From assembly GCF_900142265.1 (NCBI RefSeq), contig NZ_FRAH01000015.1:10129-53629 (forward strand): a stretch of 43,501 bases of DNA, read 5' to 3'. This document shows, one piece after another, positions 26,027 to 33,303 of this stretch (its first letter is position 1; each line of letters opens with the position of its first letter). The notes beneath the pieces were generated by a model. It saw only the letters and a program-made list of their open reading frames with translations. It was not told where the DNA came from and did not search any database. The position numbers and the translations under genes were made by a program. The stretch is from Anaerotignum lactatifermentans DSM 14214. GTDB taxonomy: Bacteria; Bacillota; Clostridia; Lachnospirales; Anaerotignaceae.

Positions 26027-26052
26027 TTAACAAAGTTAATTAACAGTGTTAA
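26027..26052 (-). promoter_or_regulatory. two tandem MarR-type operators
   Basis: TTAACAAAGTTAA (26027-26039) and TTAACAGTGTTAA (26040-26052) are adjacent 13-bp palindromes of the form TTAAC-N3-GTTAA. They lie between the -10 box and the ribosome site of the marR-like gene. Confidence 0.8.
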
Positions 26053-26080
26053 TGATATAGCGGAAAGGCTGGAATGTCAA
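26052..26080 (-). promoter_or_regulatory. promoter of the MarR-FUSC operon
   Basis: On the minus strand TTGACA (26080-26075) and TATCAT (26057-26052) are 17 bases apart. The -10 box touches the first operator, so bound repressor would block initiation. Confidence 0.82.
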
Positions 26081-26120
26081 GGGGAGAAGCAAATCTTTGT
26101 AAAATCCCCATAAAAACAGA

Positions 26121-26158
26121 ACAGCCGGGACCCTCTGTGTTGTCAGGATTCCGGCTGT
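26121..26158. terminator. intergenic hairpin, likely terminator
   Basis: ACAGCCGG pairs with CCGGCTGT. On the minus strand a T-rich run follows, so it may act as a second terminator for the small ribbon-helix-helix gene. Confidence 0.6.
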
Positions 26159-26164
26159 GAAACG

Positions 26165-26209
26165 AAAAAAGCTGGAATCCTCTGTGATGATAGAGATTTC
26201 AGCCTTTTT
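26165..26209. terminator. terminator of the ribbon-helix-helix gene
   Basis: AAAAAAGCTGGAATC pairs with GATTTCAGCCTTTTT (one G-T wobble), with A/T runs on both sides. It lies 17 bases after the minus-strand stop at 26226. Confidence 0.75.
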
Positions 26210-26225
26210 GTTTTCTGATATGCGT

Positions 26226-26390
26226 TTATTTGATGGGGATTTCTCCATGCTCCTTCTCGAATTTCTGGATGCAGTCCCGAATGAGGATGTTGACCTGACT
26301 GTTGGCAGAACGACCTTCGTAGTCGGCAACGAAATGGAGTTTGTGCAGCATGGTTTCGTCAATGCGGATAGACAGATTTTTGATTCCCAT
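26226..26390 (-). CDS. 54-residue ribbon-helix-helix DNA-binding protein
   Basis: A gene of 55 codons beginning MGIKNLSIRIDETMLHKLHF and ending EKEHGEIPIK. NLSIRIDETM is the typical beta-strand of Arc/MetJ-type ribbon-helix-helix proteins, the next ~25 residues fit helix A, and NSQVNILIRDCIQKFE fits helix B. AGAGGTGAT seven bases before the ATG is a good ribosome site. Such proteins act as dimers on short operators, either as regulators or as antitoxins. No toxin gene lies beside it on the same strand; the nearest neighbour is a divergent SLOG-like gene, which it may regulate. Confidence 0.83.
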   Translation of the reverse strand: MGIKNLSIRIDETMLHKLHFVADYEGRSANSQVNILIRDCIQKFEKEHGEIPIK

Positions 26391-26476
26391 GGATATCACC
26401 TCTATATAAATATAATTTCATTCTAATTTGCAGCTAATATGGATTTATTTTATATCTATTTTGTGATAATATGTTT

Positions 26477-26519
26477 AAAATGACTTTTGTTTGAATTAAA
26501 AGTGAATTGAAAATGACTT
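26477..26519. repeat. pair of AAAATGACTT direct repeats in a divergent promoter region
   Basis: AAAATGACTT occurs at 26477-26486 and 26510-26519, 33 bases apart. TGAATT copies lie between and beside them. The spacing is about three helical turns, so they could be operator sites for the ribbon-helix-helix protein. Confidence 0.5.
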
Positions 26520-26547
26520 CATTATGAATGTGAAAGAGGTGATAATC

Positions 26548-26988
26548 ATGCAGGGAAAAATCTGCTGTTTCTTCGGTCATCGGGATGCCCCCGATACCCT
26601 TGCCGATGATTTGTACACTGCTGCCGAGGAGATGGTGCTGCTGGAAGGTGTCACCACCTTTCTGGTAGGGGGACACGGCAATTTTGATTTTCTGGCAGCT
26701 CAAACCGTACGGCAATTGCGGAGGGTCTATCCTCATATCCGTTTGGTGCTGGTGGCAGCCTACGCCTCTGCCCTCCGCAGTCCCAGGGTGAGGGAAGGGG
26801 GATTTGATGAGGCTTTTGTGCCGGATACGCTGGCAAAGGTGCCTTTCAAAGCTGCCATTGTCTGCCGCAACCGCTGGATGGTCCAGCAGACGGATTTTGT
26901 CATTGCGTATGTCATCCGAGCAGAAGGCGGCGCCTATACTGCCGTGGAATATGCCCGGAAAAAAGGGAAAAAAGTCTGTTTGATATAG
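26548..26988 (+). CDS. SLOG-like Rossmann-fold protein
   Basis: A 146-residue protein with a phosphate-binding-type N-terminal strand and loop (KICCFFGHRDAP), a second glycine-rich turn (FLVGGHGNFD) near 44-53, and a C-terminal (RAEGGAYTAVEYA) near 122-134. This pattern matches the SLOG superfamily (YpsA/DprA/LOG-related), whose members bind nucleotides or nucleotide-derived messengers. AGAGGTGATAATC before ATG 26548 decides the start over an in-frame ATG at 26524. The specific ligand is not evident. Confidence 0.72.
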   Translation: MQGKICCFFGHRDAPDTLADDLYTAAEEMVLLEGVTTFLVGGHGNFDFLAAQTVRQLRRVYPHIRLVLVAAYASALRSPRVREGGFDEAFVPDTLAKVPFKAAIVCRNRWMVQQTDFVIAYVIRAEGGAYTAVEYARKKGKKVCLI

Positions 26989-26994
26989 CAAAAC

Positions 26995-27199
26995 AAAAAG
27001 GTATGGAACTTAGGGGCATCTTCATAAGAAAACAAAGAAAGCCAAAACCCTTATGATTACAAAGGATTTTGGCTTTCTTATTTTTTATTAAGATTTTTTG
27101 ATATGTTTTCTTATGAAAACAGCCGTCGTAATTCCCCTTAAGAAATCAAGAAAAAACAATGTTTTCTGAAGAGGAATTTGCTTTTTTCCATACCTTTTT
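26995..27199. repeat. terminator-nested palindromic repeat, copy 3
   Basis: Same orientation as copy 1. The element (about 27009-27185) starts TTAGGGGCATCTTC and ends GAGGAATTTGCTTTT. It is bracketed by a perfect 14-bp inverted repeat, AAAAAGGTATGGAA (26995-27008) / TTCCATACCTTTTT (27186-27199). It separates convergent genes ending at 26988 and 27217. Confidence 0.9.
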
Positions 27200-27216
27200 A
27201 TAATACGCTTTTCGCT

Positions 27217-28596
27217 TTATGCCGCGAAGAATTTGGAATAGTACCCCATGACGAAGATGAACAGTACGATCAGGGGCAGTACCCATTTGATGTAGATGCG
27301 CAGGCAGTTGGGGAATTTCAGCCCTTTGCCCGCATTGGCCTCTGCCAGGAAGTTGTCCCAGCCCCAGCCCATTTTCCAGCTGCAGAACAGGACGAAGATC
27401 AGGCTGCCCAGAGGCAGGATGTTCTGGCTGACGATGAAGTCTTCCAGATCCAGCACTGCGGTATCAGGACCGAAGGGCTGGAAGCCGCTCCACAGGTTAT
27501 AGCCCAGTACACAAGGCATGGACAGCAGAATGATGGCAATGACATTGATGATGATAACTTTCTTTCTGCTGGCGTTGGTCAGGTCTGTGGCAAAGGAAAT
27601 GATGTTCTGGAACACGGCAATGACGGTGGAGAAAGACGCAAAGCACATGAACAGGAAGAATAAAGAGCCCCAGAGTCTGCCGCCGGGCATGTTGTTGAAC
27701 ACGTTAGGCAGTGTCACGAAGATCAGGGAAGGACCCTGACCGGGGTTTACGCCGTAAGCGAAGCATGCAGGGAAGATGATCATACCAGCCATGAACGCTA
27801 CGAAGGTGTCCAGAATGGTGATGAGGATGGCTTCCCCTGTGAGAGAACGGGATTTGTCGATGTAACTGCCGAAGATGGCAATGGCACCGATACCGATACT
27901 CAGTGTGAAGAATGCCTGACCCAGTGCCGCGAAAAGCACTTCCAACAGACCGTATTCTTTCAGTGCGCCAAAGTTGGGTTTCAGGTAGAATTCCAGACCA
28001 GCTTCGCCGCCTTCCAGCAATGCGGAACGCACTGCCAGCACGATCATCAGAAGCAGAAGCATCAGCATCATGACTTTGGTGATCTTTTCTACGCCAGCCT
28101 GTAAGCCCTGTGCGCAGATGGCAAAGCAAATGAGAACAACCACTACCATAAATCCAGTCATCAGACCGGGTCTGCCCAGCATGGTGTTAAAGGCTGCGCC
28201 GATGCCTTCTGCATCCAGCCCGTCAAAACCGCCGGCAGCTGTTTTGAAGAAATAGTAAAGCATCCAGCCGGCTACTGTGGTGTAGAACATCATCAGGATG
28301 TAGTTGCCGGCCATGCCGAGATATTTATACCAATGCCATTTGGTGCCTTTCGGCTCCAATACGTCCATGGCGCGGGCGATACTGCGCTGGCTGCCACGGC
28401 CAACAGAAAGTTCCGCCACCAGAATGGGAATCCCCATCAAAATCAGAAAGGCGATGTAAATCAGCACAAAGGCTGCGCCGCCATACTGTCCGGTGATGTA
28501 GGGAAATTTCCACACGTTCCCCAGCCCGATTGCGCAGCCTGCGGAAATGAGGATGAAGCCCAGTCGGGAGGAGAACCTTTCTCTTTTTTGTTCCAT
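27217..28596 (-). CDS. sodium-dependent amino-acid symporter (NSS/SNF family)
   Basis: A 459-residue inner-membrane transporter with about 11-12 hydrophobic helices. The first carries the family's sodium-site motif (ISAGCAIGLGNVWKFPY) at residues ~17-33, and GSQRSIARAM follows near 72. Members use the sodium gradient to import amino acids; bacterial examples take tryptophan, leucine, tyrosine or similar substrates. ATG 28596 has GGAGGG upstream and begins MEQKRERFSSRLGF, the normal family start; the longer open frame to 29229 runs antisense to the next gene. It diverges from a cysteine desulfidase gene, suggesting a shared amino-acid role. The substrate is not predictable here. Confidence 0.92.
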   Translation of the reverse strand: MEQKRERFSSRLGFILISAGCAIGLGNVWKFPYITGQYGGAAFVLIYIAFLILMGIPILVAELSVGRGSQRSIARAMDVLEPKGTKWHWYKYLGMAGNYILMMFYTTVAGWMLYYFFKTAAGGFDGLDAEGIGAAFNTMLGRPGLMTGFMVVVVLICFAICAQGLQAGVEKITKVMMLMLLLLMIVLAVRSALLEGGEAGLEFYLKPNFGALKEYGLLEVLFAALGQAFFTLSIGIGAIAIFGSYIDKSRSLTGEAILITILDTFVAFMAGMIIFPACFAYGVNPGQGPSLIFVTLPNVFNNMPGGRLWGSLFFLFMCFASFSTVIAVFQNIISFATDLTNASRKKVIIINVIAIILLSMPCVLGYNLWSGFQPFGPDTAVLDLEDFIVSQNILPLGSLIFVLFCSWKMGWGWDNFLAEANAGKGLKFPNCLRIYIKWVLPLIVLFIFVMGYYSKFFAA

Positions 28597-28683
28597 AAAT
28601 GATACCCTCCTACTTGTGAAACAATCATATTGTATAAAAATAAGTGCACATATTTGGCAAAAATACCAGATGCGGTGAGGTCT

Positions 28684-28712
28684 ATTATAGTAGGGTGTAT
28701 AGAAAAAAACAA
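28684..28712 (-). promoter_or_regulatory. promoter of the NSS symporter gene
   Basis: On the minus strand TTGTTT (28712-28707) and TATAAT (28689-28684) are 17 bases apart. The start of transcription would fall about 80 bases before the coding sequence. Confidence 0.65.
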
Positions 28713-28891
28713 TGGAGTGGGGCAAAATGCACGATATATTATCAGACATCATGGCAGAATCGCCGAAAAATAAGGAAAAGCGGTAAGACAAGAAATCCAT
28801 AGCTTTTGCAAAAGGAAAAGGGGTTCTCTCTGGCATTTTGCAGAAAATCATGTTACCCTGTTTAAAGAGAAATACAAGGGAGGAATATGCT

Positions 28892-30154
28892 ATGAGAGAA
28901 TTGACAGCGTTATTGAAAAAGGAAATCAGCCCCGCTTTGGGTGTCACAGAAGTAGGTGCCATTGCACTGGCATCTGCAAGAGCGGCAGCGGCGGCTGAAG
29001 GGAATATCAGGAAAATCCATGTGGAAATGAACGGCGGCATGTATAAAAACGCCTTTTCCTGCGCCATCCCCGGCACAAAGGAACTGGGCTGCGAAATGGC
29101 TGCCCTGCTGGGGGCTGTCTGCGGTGACTGGACACTGGGACTGGAATGTCTGAAACCTGTCACAGAAGCCGACGCAGACCGCGTGAAAGCCATGGGCATT
29201 GACGTGACCACTGCTGTAGACAAATCCAAAGAAGAAATCTACATTCTGGCAGAAGTGGAAACAGACAAAGGCACAGGCAAAGCCCTCATCGAAGCCAAAC
29301 ACAGCAACATCACAAAGGTTTGGAAAGACGGCGAAGTGATTTTTGAAGGGGAAACAAAGGCAGCGGAAGCAGAAAAGCCTTTTCCTTTCGATACCGTAAC
29401 TGTAGCGGATTTCGTGGATTATGTAAAAACAGTTCCTGCGGAAGAAATTGCCTTTGTGCAGGATATGATTGACATGAACTGCGCTCTTTCCGCAGAAGGT
29501 GCAAAAGGCGCAGGGCTTTCTATCGGTGCTACACTGGATGCGTTCCGTGCAAAAGGCGTTTTGGGGGATGATATGATTTCCCGCGCACAGCACCTGACCA
29601 CAGCGGCTATGGATGCCCGTCTGGCTGGTCTGCCTTTTCCTGCTATGAGCATTGTGGGCAGTGGTTCTCACGGTATCCTGTGCTCCATGCCTGTGGTTTC
29701 TTACGGCAGAAGCATCGGCGCAGACGAAGACACCATCCGCAGAGCCGTAGCTCTCAGCGGTTTGATTACCATTTACAGCAAACATTACACCGGCAGACTT
29801 TCTGCTCTTTGTGGCTGCGTACTGGGCGGCGGCAGTGGTGCGGCAGCTGGTATCGTCCTGCTTATGGGCGGCGGTGCGGCAGAAGTGGCAGCGGCCATGG
29901 ACCATATGGCAGCAAACCTGACAGGCATGATCTGTGACGGCGGCAGCACCGGATGTGCCCTGAAAGCTTATGCAGGGGTACATGCGGCATTCCTCTCCGC
30001 AATGCTTGCTATGAATGGCACAGCAATCCCTCATAACTTCGGTGTCATCGGTTCCACAGCGGAACAGACAGCCAAAAACCTGGGTCGTATCAGCATGGAA
30101 GGCATGGCGCCTATGGACAGCACCATCATTTCCGTTATGCAGGAAAAACGATAA
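28892..30154 (+). CDS. L-cysteine desulfidase family protein (CyuA/YhaM-like)
   Basis: A 420-residue enzyme of the UPF0597/CyuA family, which cleaves L-cysteine to pyruvate, ammonia and sulfide with an iron-sulfur cluster. The N-terminus (ELTALLKKEISPALGVTEVG), EMNGGMYKNAFSCAIPGT near 50, SIVGSGSHGI near 258 and the C-terminal CDGGSTGCALK near 350 fit the family, and its cysteines are cluster-ligand candidates. ATG 28892 follows GGGAGG; the in-frame start at 28838 lacks a site. The next gene is an AGCS symporter, as in other loci where a desulfidase is paired with a transporter, so the two may import and degrade cysteine or a related amino acid. Confidence 0.9.
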   Translation: MRELTALLKKEISPALGVTEVGAIALASARAAAAAEGNIRKIHVEMNGGMYKNAFSCAIPGTKELGCEMAALLGAVCGDWTLGLECLKPVTEADADRVKAMGIDVTTAVDKSKEEIYILAEVETDKGTGKALIEAKHSNITKVWKDGEVIFEGETKAAEAEKPFPFDTVTVADFVDYVKTVPAEEIAFVQDMIDMNCALSAEGAKGAGLSIGATLDAFRAKGVLGDDMISRAQHLTTAAMDARLAGLPFPAMSIVGSGSHGILCSMPVVSYGRSIGADEDTIRRAVALSGLITIYSKHYTGRLSALCGCVLGGGSGAAAGIVLLMGGGAAEVAAAMDHMAANLTGMICDGGSTGCALKAYAGVHAAFLSAMLAMNGTAIPHNFGVIGSTAEQTAKNLGRISMEGMAPMDSTIISVMQEKR

Positions 30155-30189
30155 GACGGTAATACGGGGGAAAAAGGGGAGAGTTTCAC

Positions 30190-31737
30190 ATGAAAGAAGT
30201 ATTCGATGCCGTCAATCAGGTTTTTGACTTTGTGGTACCCATTGCGGATTTTCTGTGGGGGTTTCCAACCAATTTTGACTGGTATGCATCCATTCCCATT
30301 TTGGGGAATTTGTCCTTTGCCATTGTCATCCTCATTGGCTCTGGTATCTTTTTCAGCATCAAGACAGGATTTATCCAGGTGACCCATTTCCGTAAGGGTC
30401 TGCGGATTCTCATTGACCGAAAAACAGCGGCCGTAGGTATCACACCTCTGGCGGCTTTCTTCCTCAGTTCTGCCATGCGTGTGGGACCGGGGAATATCAT
30501 GGGTGTGACAGGCGCCATTGCCGTTGGCGGTCCCGGTGCCTTGTTCTGGATGTGGGTCAGCGCCTTTTTCGGCATGGCAACGGCATTTATGGAAGCCACA
30601 CTGGCACAGATTTTCAAAGAAAGAAAAGGCGATGAACTGGTAGGCGGTCTGCCGTTCTACGGTAAGAAAATCATGGGCAACCGGGCGTGGGTAGGCGTTT
30701 TGCTTTCCTGTATCTTCATTTTGTACGCCATGTTTTGTCTGCCTGCACAGGCCTTCAACGTGTTTTCCTCTGTAGGCTCTGTGGCGGAAATCGTCACAGG
30801 GGAAACATTCTCACGGACATCGATGCTTTACTGTATCACAGGTATCCTGCTCATTGGCGGCACCACATTTTTTGCCTTTGGCGGTATCCATAAAATCACA
30901 GCGGTGACAGACAAAATGGTACCTGTCATGGCAATGATTTACTGCGGTACGGTACTGCTCATTGCTCTTTTGAATATTGGCACCATCCCGTATTTCTTTG
31001 GTGCGGTATTCGGCGGTGCATTCACACCGGAAGCCGTATTCGGCGGTTTCTTCGGCACAGCCCTTGCACAGGGGGTAAAACGTGGACTTATGTCCAATGA
31101 AGCAGGTCAGGGGACTATCACCATGTCCGCCGCTGCTTCTGACGCGGAACATCCCTGTGAACAGGGCGTAGTGCAGGCATTGGGCGTTTTTCTGGATACC
31201 ATGGTGGTCTGCACATTGTCCGGCTTCATTGTGGTTATGGCGCACCTGTGGAGCGCAGACCCGGCGGCTTGGGAAGGTCTGAAAACCCAGCAGCTGCCTT
31301 TGTATCTGGCGTCCATCACCTCTTTGACACCGGGCAGCGGCGCCGATAGTCTGGTGACACTGCTCATCAGCGTGTGCTATGGATTGTTCGCCTATACTTG
31401 TATTGTGGGCTTCATCATTTTCGCGGAGATTGCCGCAAACCGTATTAGCCGTAAACGTCCCTTCATTTATTTTGTGCGGATTCTGGGGGCGCTGGTGTTC
31501 ATTCCCTTTGGGGTGCTGTCCGTTATGGCAGGGCTGGAACTAGGGAACTTGTGGTATATCTCAGACCTTGGCAATATCATCATCGTGTACTGTAACTTGC
31601 CTGTGCTGTTCGTGGGGGCAAAATATGCTTTCCGTGCCACACGGCATTTCAAGAAAAAAGATGGTACACCCTTTACCTCTGATGTTGTGGGCATTATCTG
31701 CGATTATTGGGATGAAAAGGCGAAACAAAAAAGTTGA
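30190..31737 (+). CDS. AGCS-family sodium:alanine symporter
   Basis: A 515-residue transporter with about 11-12 hydrophobic helices and an extracellular N-terminal segment with the family's aromatic look (FPTNFDWYASIPILG). Family stretches include FFLSSAMRVGPGNIMGVTGA near 90 (the signature glycine-rich region) and GVKRGLMSNEAGQGT near 297. It lies 35 bases after the desulfidase gene with GGGGAG-type ribosome site, so the two form an operon. AGCS proteins take up alanine, glycine or serine; pairing with a cysteine-degrading enzyme makes cysteine or serine a candidate here (inference). Confidence 0.93.
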   Translation: MKEVFDAVNQVFDFVVPIADFLWGFPTNFDWYASIPILGNLSFAIVILIGSGIFFSIKTGFIQVTHFRKGLRILIDRKTAAVGITPLAAFFLSSAMRVGPGNIMGVTGAIAVGGPGALFWMWVSAFFGMATAFMEATLAQIFKERKGDELVGGLPFYGKKIMGNRAWVGVLLSCIFILYAMFCLPAQAFNVFSSVGSVAEIVTGETFSRTSMLYCITGILLIGGTTFFAFGGIHKITAVTDKMVPVMAMIYCGTVLLIALLNIGTIPYFFGAVFGGAFTPEAVFGGFFGTALAQGVKRGLMSNEAGQGTITMSAAASDAEHPCEQGVVQALGVFLDTMVVCTLSGFIVVMAHLWSADPAAWEGLKTQQLPLYLASITSLTPGSGADSLVTLLISVCYGLFAYTCIVGFIIFAEIAANRISRKRPFIYFVRILGALVFIPFGVLSVMAGLELGNLWYISDLGNIIIVYCNLPVLFVGAKYAFRATRHFKKKDGTPFTSDVVGIICDYWDEKAKQKS

Positions 31738-31742
31738 TTTGC

Positions 31743-31854
31743 AAAACAGAGAAACCCTAAGCGTTTTTTCATAAGAAAAGAAAGATAGCCGGAATCATTG
31801 TGAACAGAAGATTCCGGCTATTTTCCTTTTCTGAAGGGGAATTTGCTTTGTTTT
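31743..31854. repeat. diverged, shortened fifth copy of the terminator-nested repeat
   Basis: The ends keep the family pattern (CATAAGAAAA at the left, CTGAAGGGGAATTTGCTTT at the right), but the middle is shorter: an ATAGCCGGAATC / GATTCCGGCTAT hairpin is followed directly by the right end. The bracketing arms are AAAACAGAG (31743-31751) and CTTTGTTTT (31846-31854), paired with one G-U. It lies just after the AGCS gene on a same-strand boundary. Confidence 0.65.
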
Positions 31855-31918
31855 CCCCCTTTTTGTTCTTCCCAGAAAGAAAAAAATGAAATTTTGTATT
31901 TTTTTTTGAAATTTGGTG

Positions 31919-31947
31919 TTGACAGAACTGCAAATCTGCGTTACAAT
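31919..31947 (+). promoter_or_regulatory. promoter of tRNA-Phe
   Basis: TTGACA (31919-31924) and TACAAT (31942-31947) are 17 bases apart, 25 bases before the mature tRNA. Confidence 0.9.
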
Positions 31948-31971
31948 GTACAAGCATCAAAGATGCGATGT

Positions 31972-32044
<73 letters not shown>

Positions 32045-32084
32045 TTTTTTTATGTACTACAATAATAAATCCTACTACTACTGG

Positions 32085-32110
32085 AAAAAGGAAGCACGTG
32101 CTTCCTTTTT
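32085..32110. terminator. palindromic terminator after tRNA-Phe
   Basis: A perfect palindrome centred on CACGTG with AAAAAGGAAG and CTTCCTTTTT arms and A/T runs, so it can terminate either strand. It lies between the tRNA and the next gene. Confidence 0.8.
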
Positions 32111-32150
32111 TTCCTATATATGAAAAAAAGAAATAGAAAGTGGTGGAGAG

Positions 32151-32513
32151 ATGAAACGCCTGGATTTGATTTTGATTGCAGGGGTACTGGTTTTAGCGGG
32201 GATTATCTATCTGGTGTTTTTGGGCAGTGCTGAGGACGGCGGCAAAGCGGTCATCACCGTGGACGGACAGGTGGTGCAGGAACTGCCTTTGGACGAAGAT
32301 ACCACCTATCAGGTGGATACACCGGAAGGATATAATATAGTAGAAATCAAAGATGGCTGGGCGGATGTCATCGAAGCGGACTGCCGGGACGGTCTTTGTG
32401 CCGACCAGAAGCGGATTCACAAAACAGGAGAAACCATTGTCTGCCTGCCTCATAAAATGGTGGTCACCATTGAAGCAGGTACGGAAAATACAGTAGATGC
32501 GGTGGTGGGATGA
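32151..32513 (+). CDS. NusG domain II-containing membrane-anchored protein
   Basis: A 120-residue protein with one N-terminal hydrophobic helix (residues ~5-24) and an extracellular beta-rich domain of the NusG-II type. The CRDGLCADQ motif near 82 has two cysteines, followed by ICLPH-like IVCLPHKMVVTI near 101. In Clostridia this small protein is usually encoded just before a Gx/heptaprenyl-type transporter gene, exactly as here (the TGA is one base before the next ATG). Function is unknown; the paired cysteines may be redox- or metal-active. Confidence 0.85.
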   Translation: MKRLDLILIAGVLVLAGIIYLVFLGSAEDGGKAVITVDGQVVQELPLDEDTTYQVDTPEGYNIVEIKDGWADVIEADCRDGLCADQKRIHKTGETIVCLPHKMVVTIEAGTENTVDAVVG

Positions 32514-32514
32514 T

Positions 32515-33006
32515 ATGAGAAGCAGTAAAGTAGCACAATACGGACTTTTTGCGGCGTTGGCCATCCTCATGGGCTATGTGGAAATGCTCATTCCTCTGCC
32601 TTTGCTGGTGCCCGGCATGAAGCTGGGTCTGGCAAACGTCATCATCGTCATTGTCCTGTATCATATGGATACCAAGTCAGCCTTTTTTATTTCCCTGGTG
32701 CGTGTCCTCATGTCAGGATTGCTGTTCCAGGGCTTTGCGGGACTGCTGTACTCTCTGGCAGGCGCTCTCCTTTCTCTGGCTGTCATGGCTCTTTTGAAGA
32801 AAACAGGGAAGGTCAGCATCACTGGCGTCAGCGTCATGGGCGGTGTGTTCCATAACGTGGGGCAGATCATCGTGGCGGCGGCTGTGGTGGAAAATATCAA
32901 AATGGCGTATTATCTGCCGTTCTTGCTGGTGACCGGCGTGGTGACCGGCTTTGTCATTGGCGCCGTAGCCCGTTTGGCATTGGGCTATCTGCAAAGAAGA
33001 ACCTAA
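32515..33006 (+). CDS. Gx-transporter / heptaprenyl diphosphate synthase component I-type membrane protein
   Basis: A 163-residue protein with about five hydrophobic helices, including FAALAILMGYVEMLIPLPLL near 14-33 and GLANVIIVIVLYHMD near 41-55. The family (PF07456-type) was once annotated as heptaprenyl diphosphate synthase component I, but the helices look more like the substrate-binding unit of an ECF transporter. It is coupled to the preceding NusG-II gene: the stop TGA and the ATG are one base apart. A terminator follows the stop by about 60 bases. The cargo is unknown. Confidence 0.85.
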   Translation: MRSSKVAQYGLFAALAILMGYVEMLIPLPLLVPGMKLGLANVIIVIVLYHMDTKSAFFISLVRVLMSGLLFQGFAGLLYSLAGALLSLAVMALLKKTGKVSITGVSVMGGVFHNVGQIIVAAAVVENIKMAYYLPFLLVTGVVTGFVIGAVARLALGYLQRRT

Positions 33007-33068
33007 GAAAGTCGCCTTTTTGCAGGCAAAAAATGACGAATTTTCACAAAATCAAAAAAAATGTCTCT

Positions 33069-33092
33069 GCCCCCTTGAACAGGGGGCTTTTT
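33069..33092 (+). terminator. terminator of the NusG-II / Gx-transporter pair
   Basis: GCCCCCT pairs with AGGGGGC around TGAAC, followed by TTTTT. Confidence 0.9.
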
Positions 33093-33303
33093 AGTGCTAA
33101 AATCGTATGCAATACAAGGACAACGGCATGTTGTATACACAAAAGAGAAATCAGAAACGGAAAAAAGAAATTTTGGTAAAATTGTAAGGTAGGAAAAGAA
33201 CAGAAAAACGCGCTTTTCCTCTTTTTTTATCCAAGAAACCCAAAAGCCTCCGGGCTTTTATGATAGTCAACCATCACCCAGTATTTGAAAAGGAGAGAAG
33301 AAA
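33093..33303 (+). other. guaB leader with two hairpins
   Basis: AGGAAAA (near 33191) can pair with TTTTCCT (near 33218) ahead of a T-run, and AAAAGCC/GGCTTTT forms a short hairpin at about 33242-33259. ATACAA and TTGTAT around 33112-33138 form an imperfect inverted repeat that could be an operator. I recognise no purine riboswitch. GGAGAG before 33304 is the ribosome site. Confidence 0.4.

Noticed and set aside
27217-29229. Extended N-terminus of the NSS symporter
   Set aside because: The extra 211 codons are antisense to the desulfidase gene and its promoter; ATG 28596 has a strong ribosome site and the normal family start.
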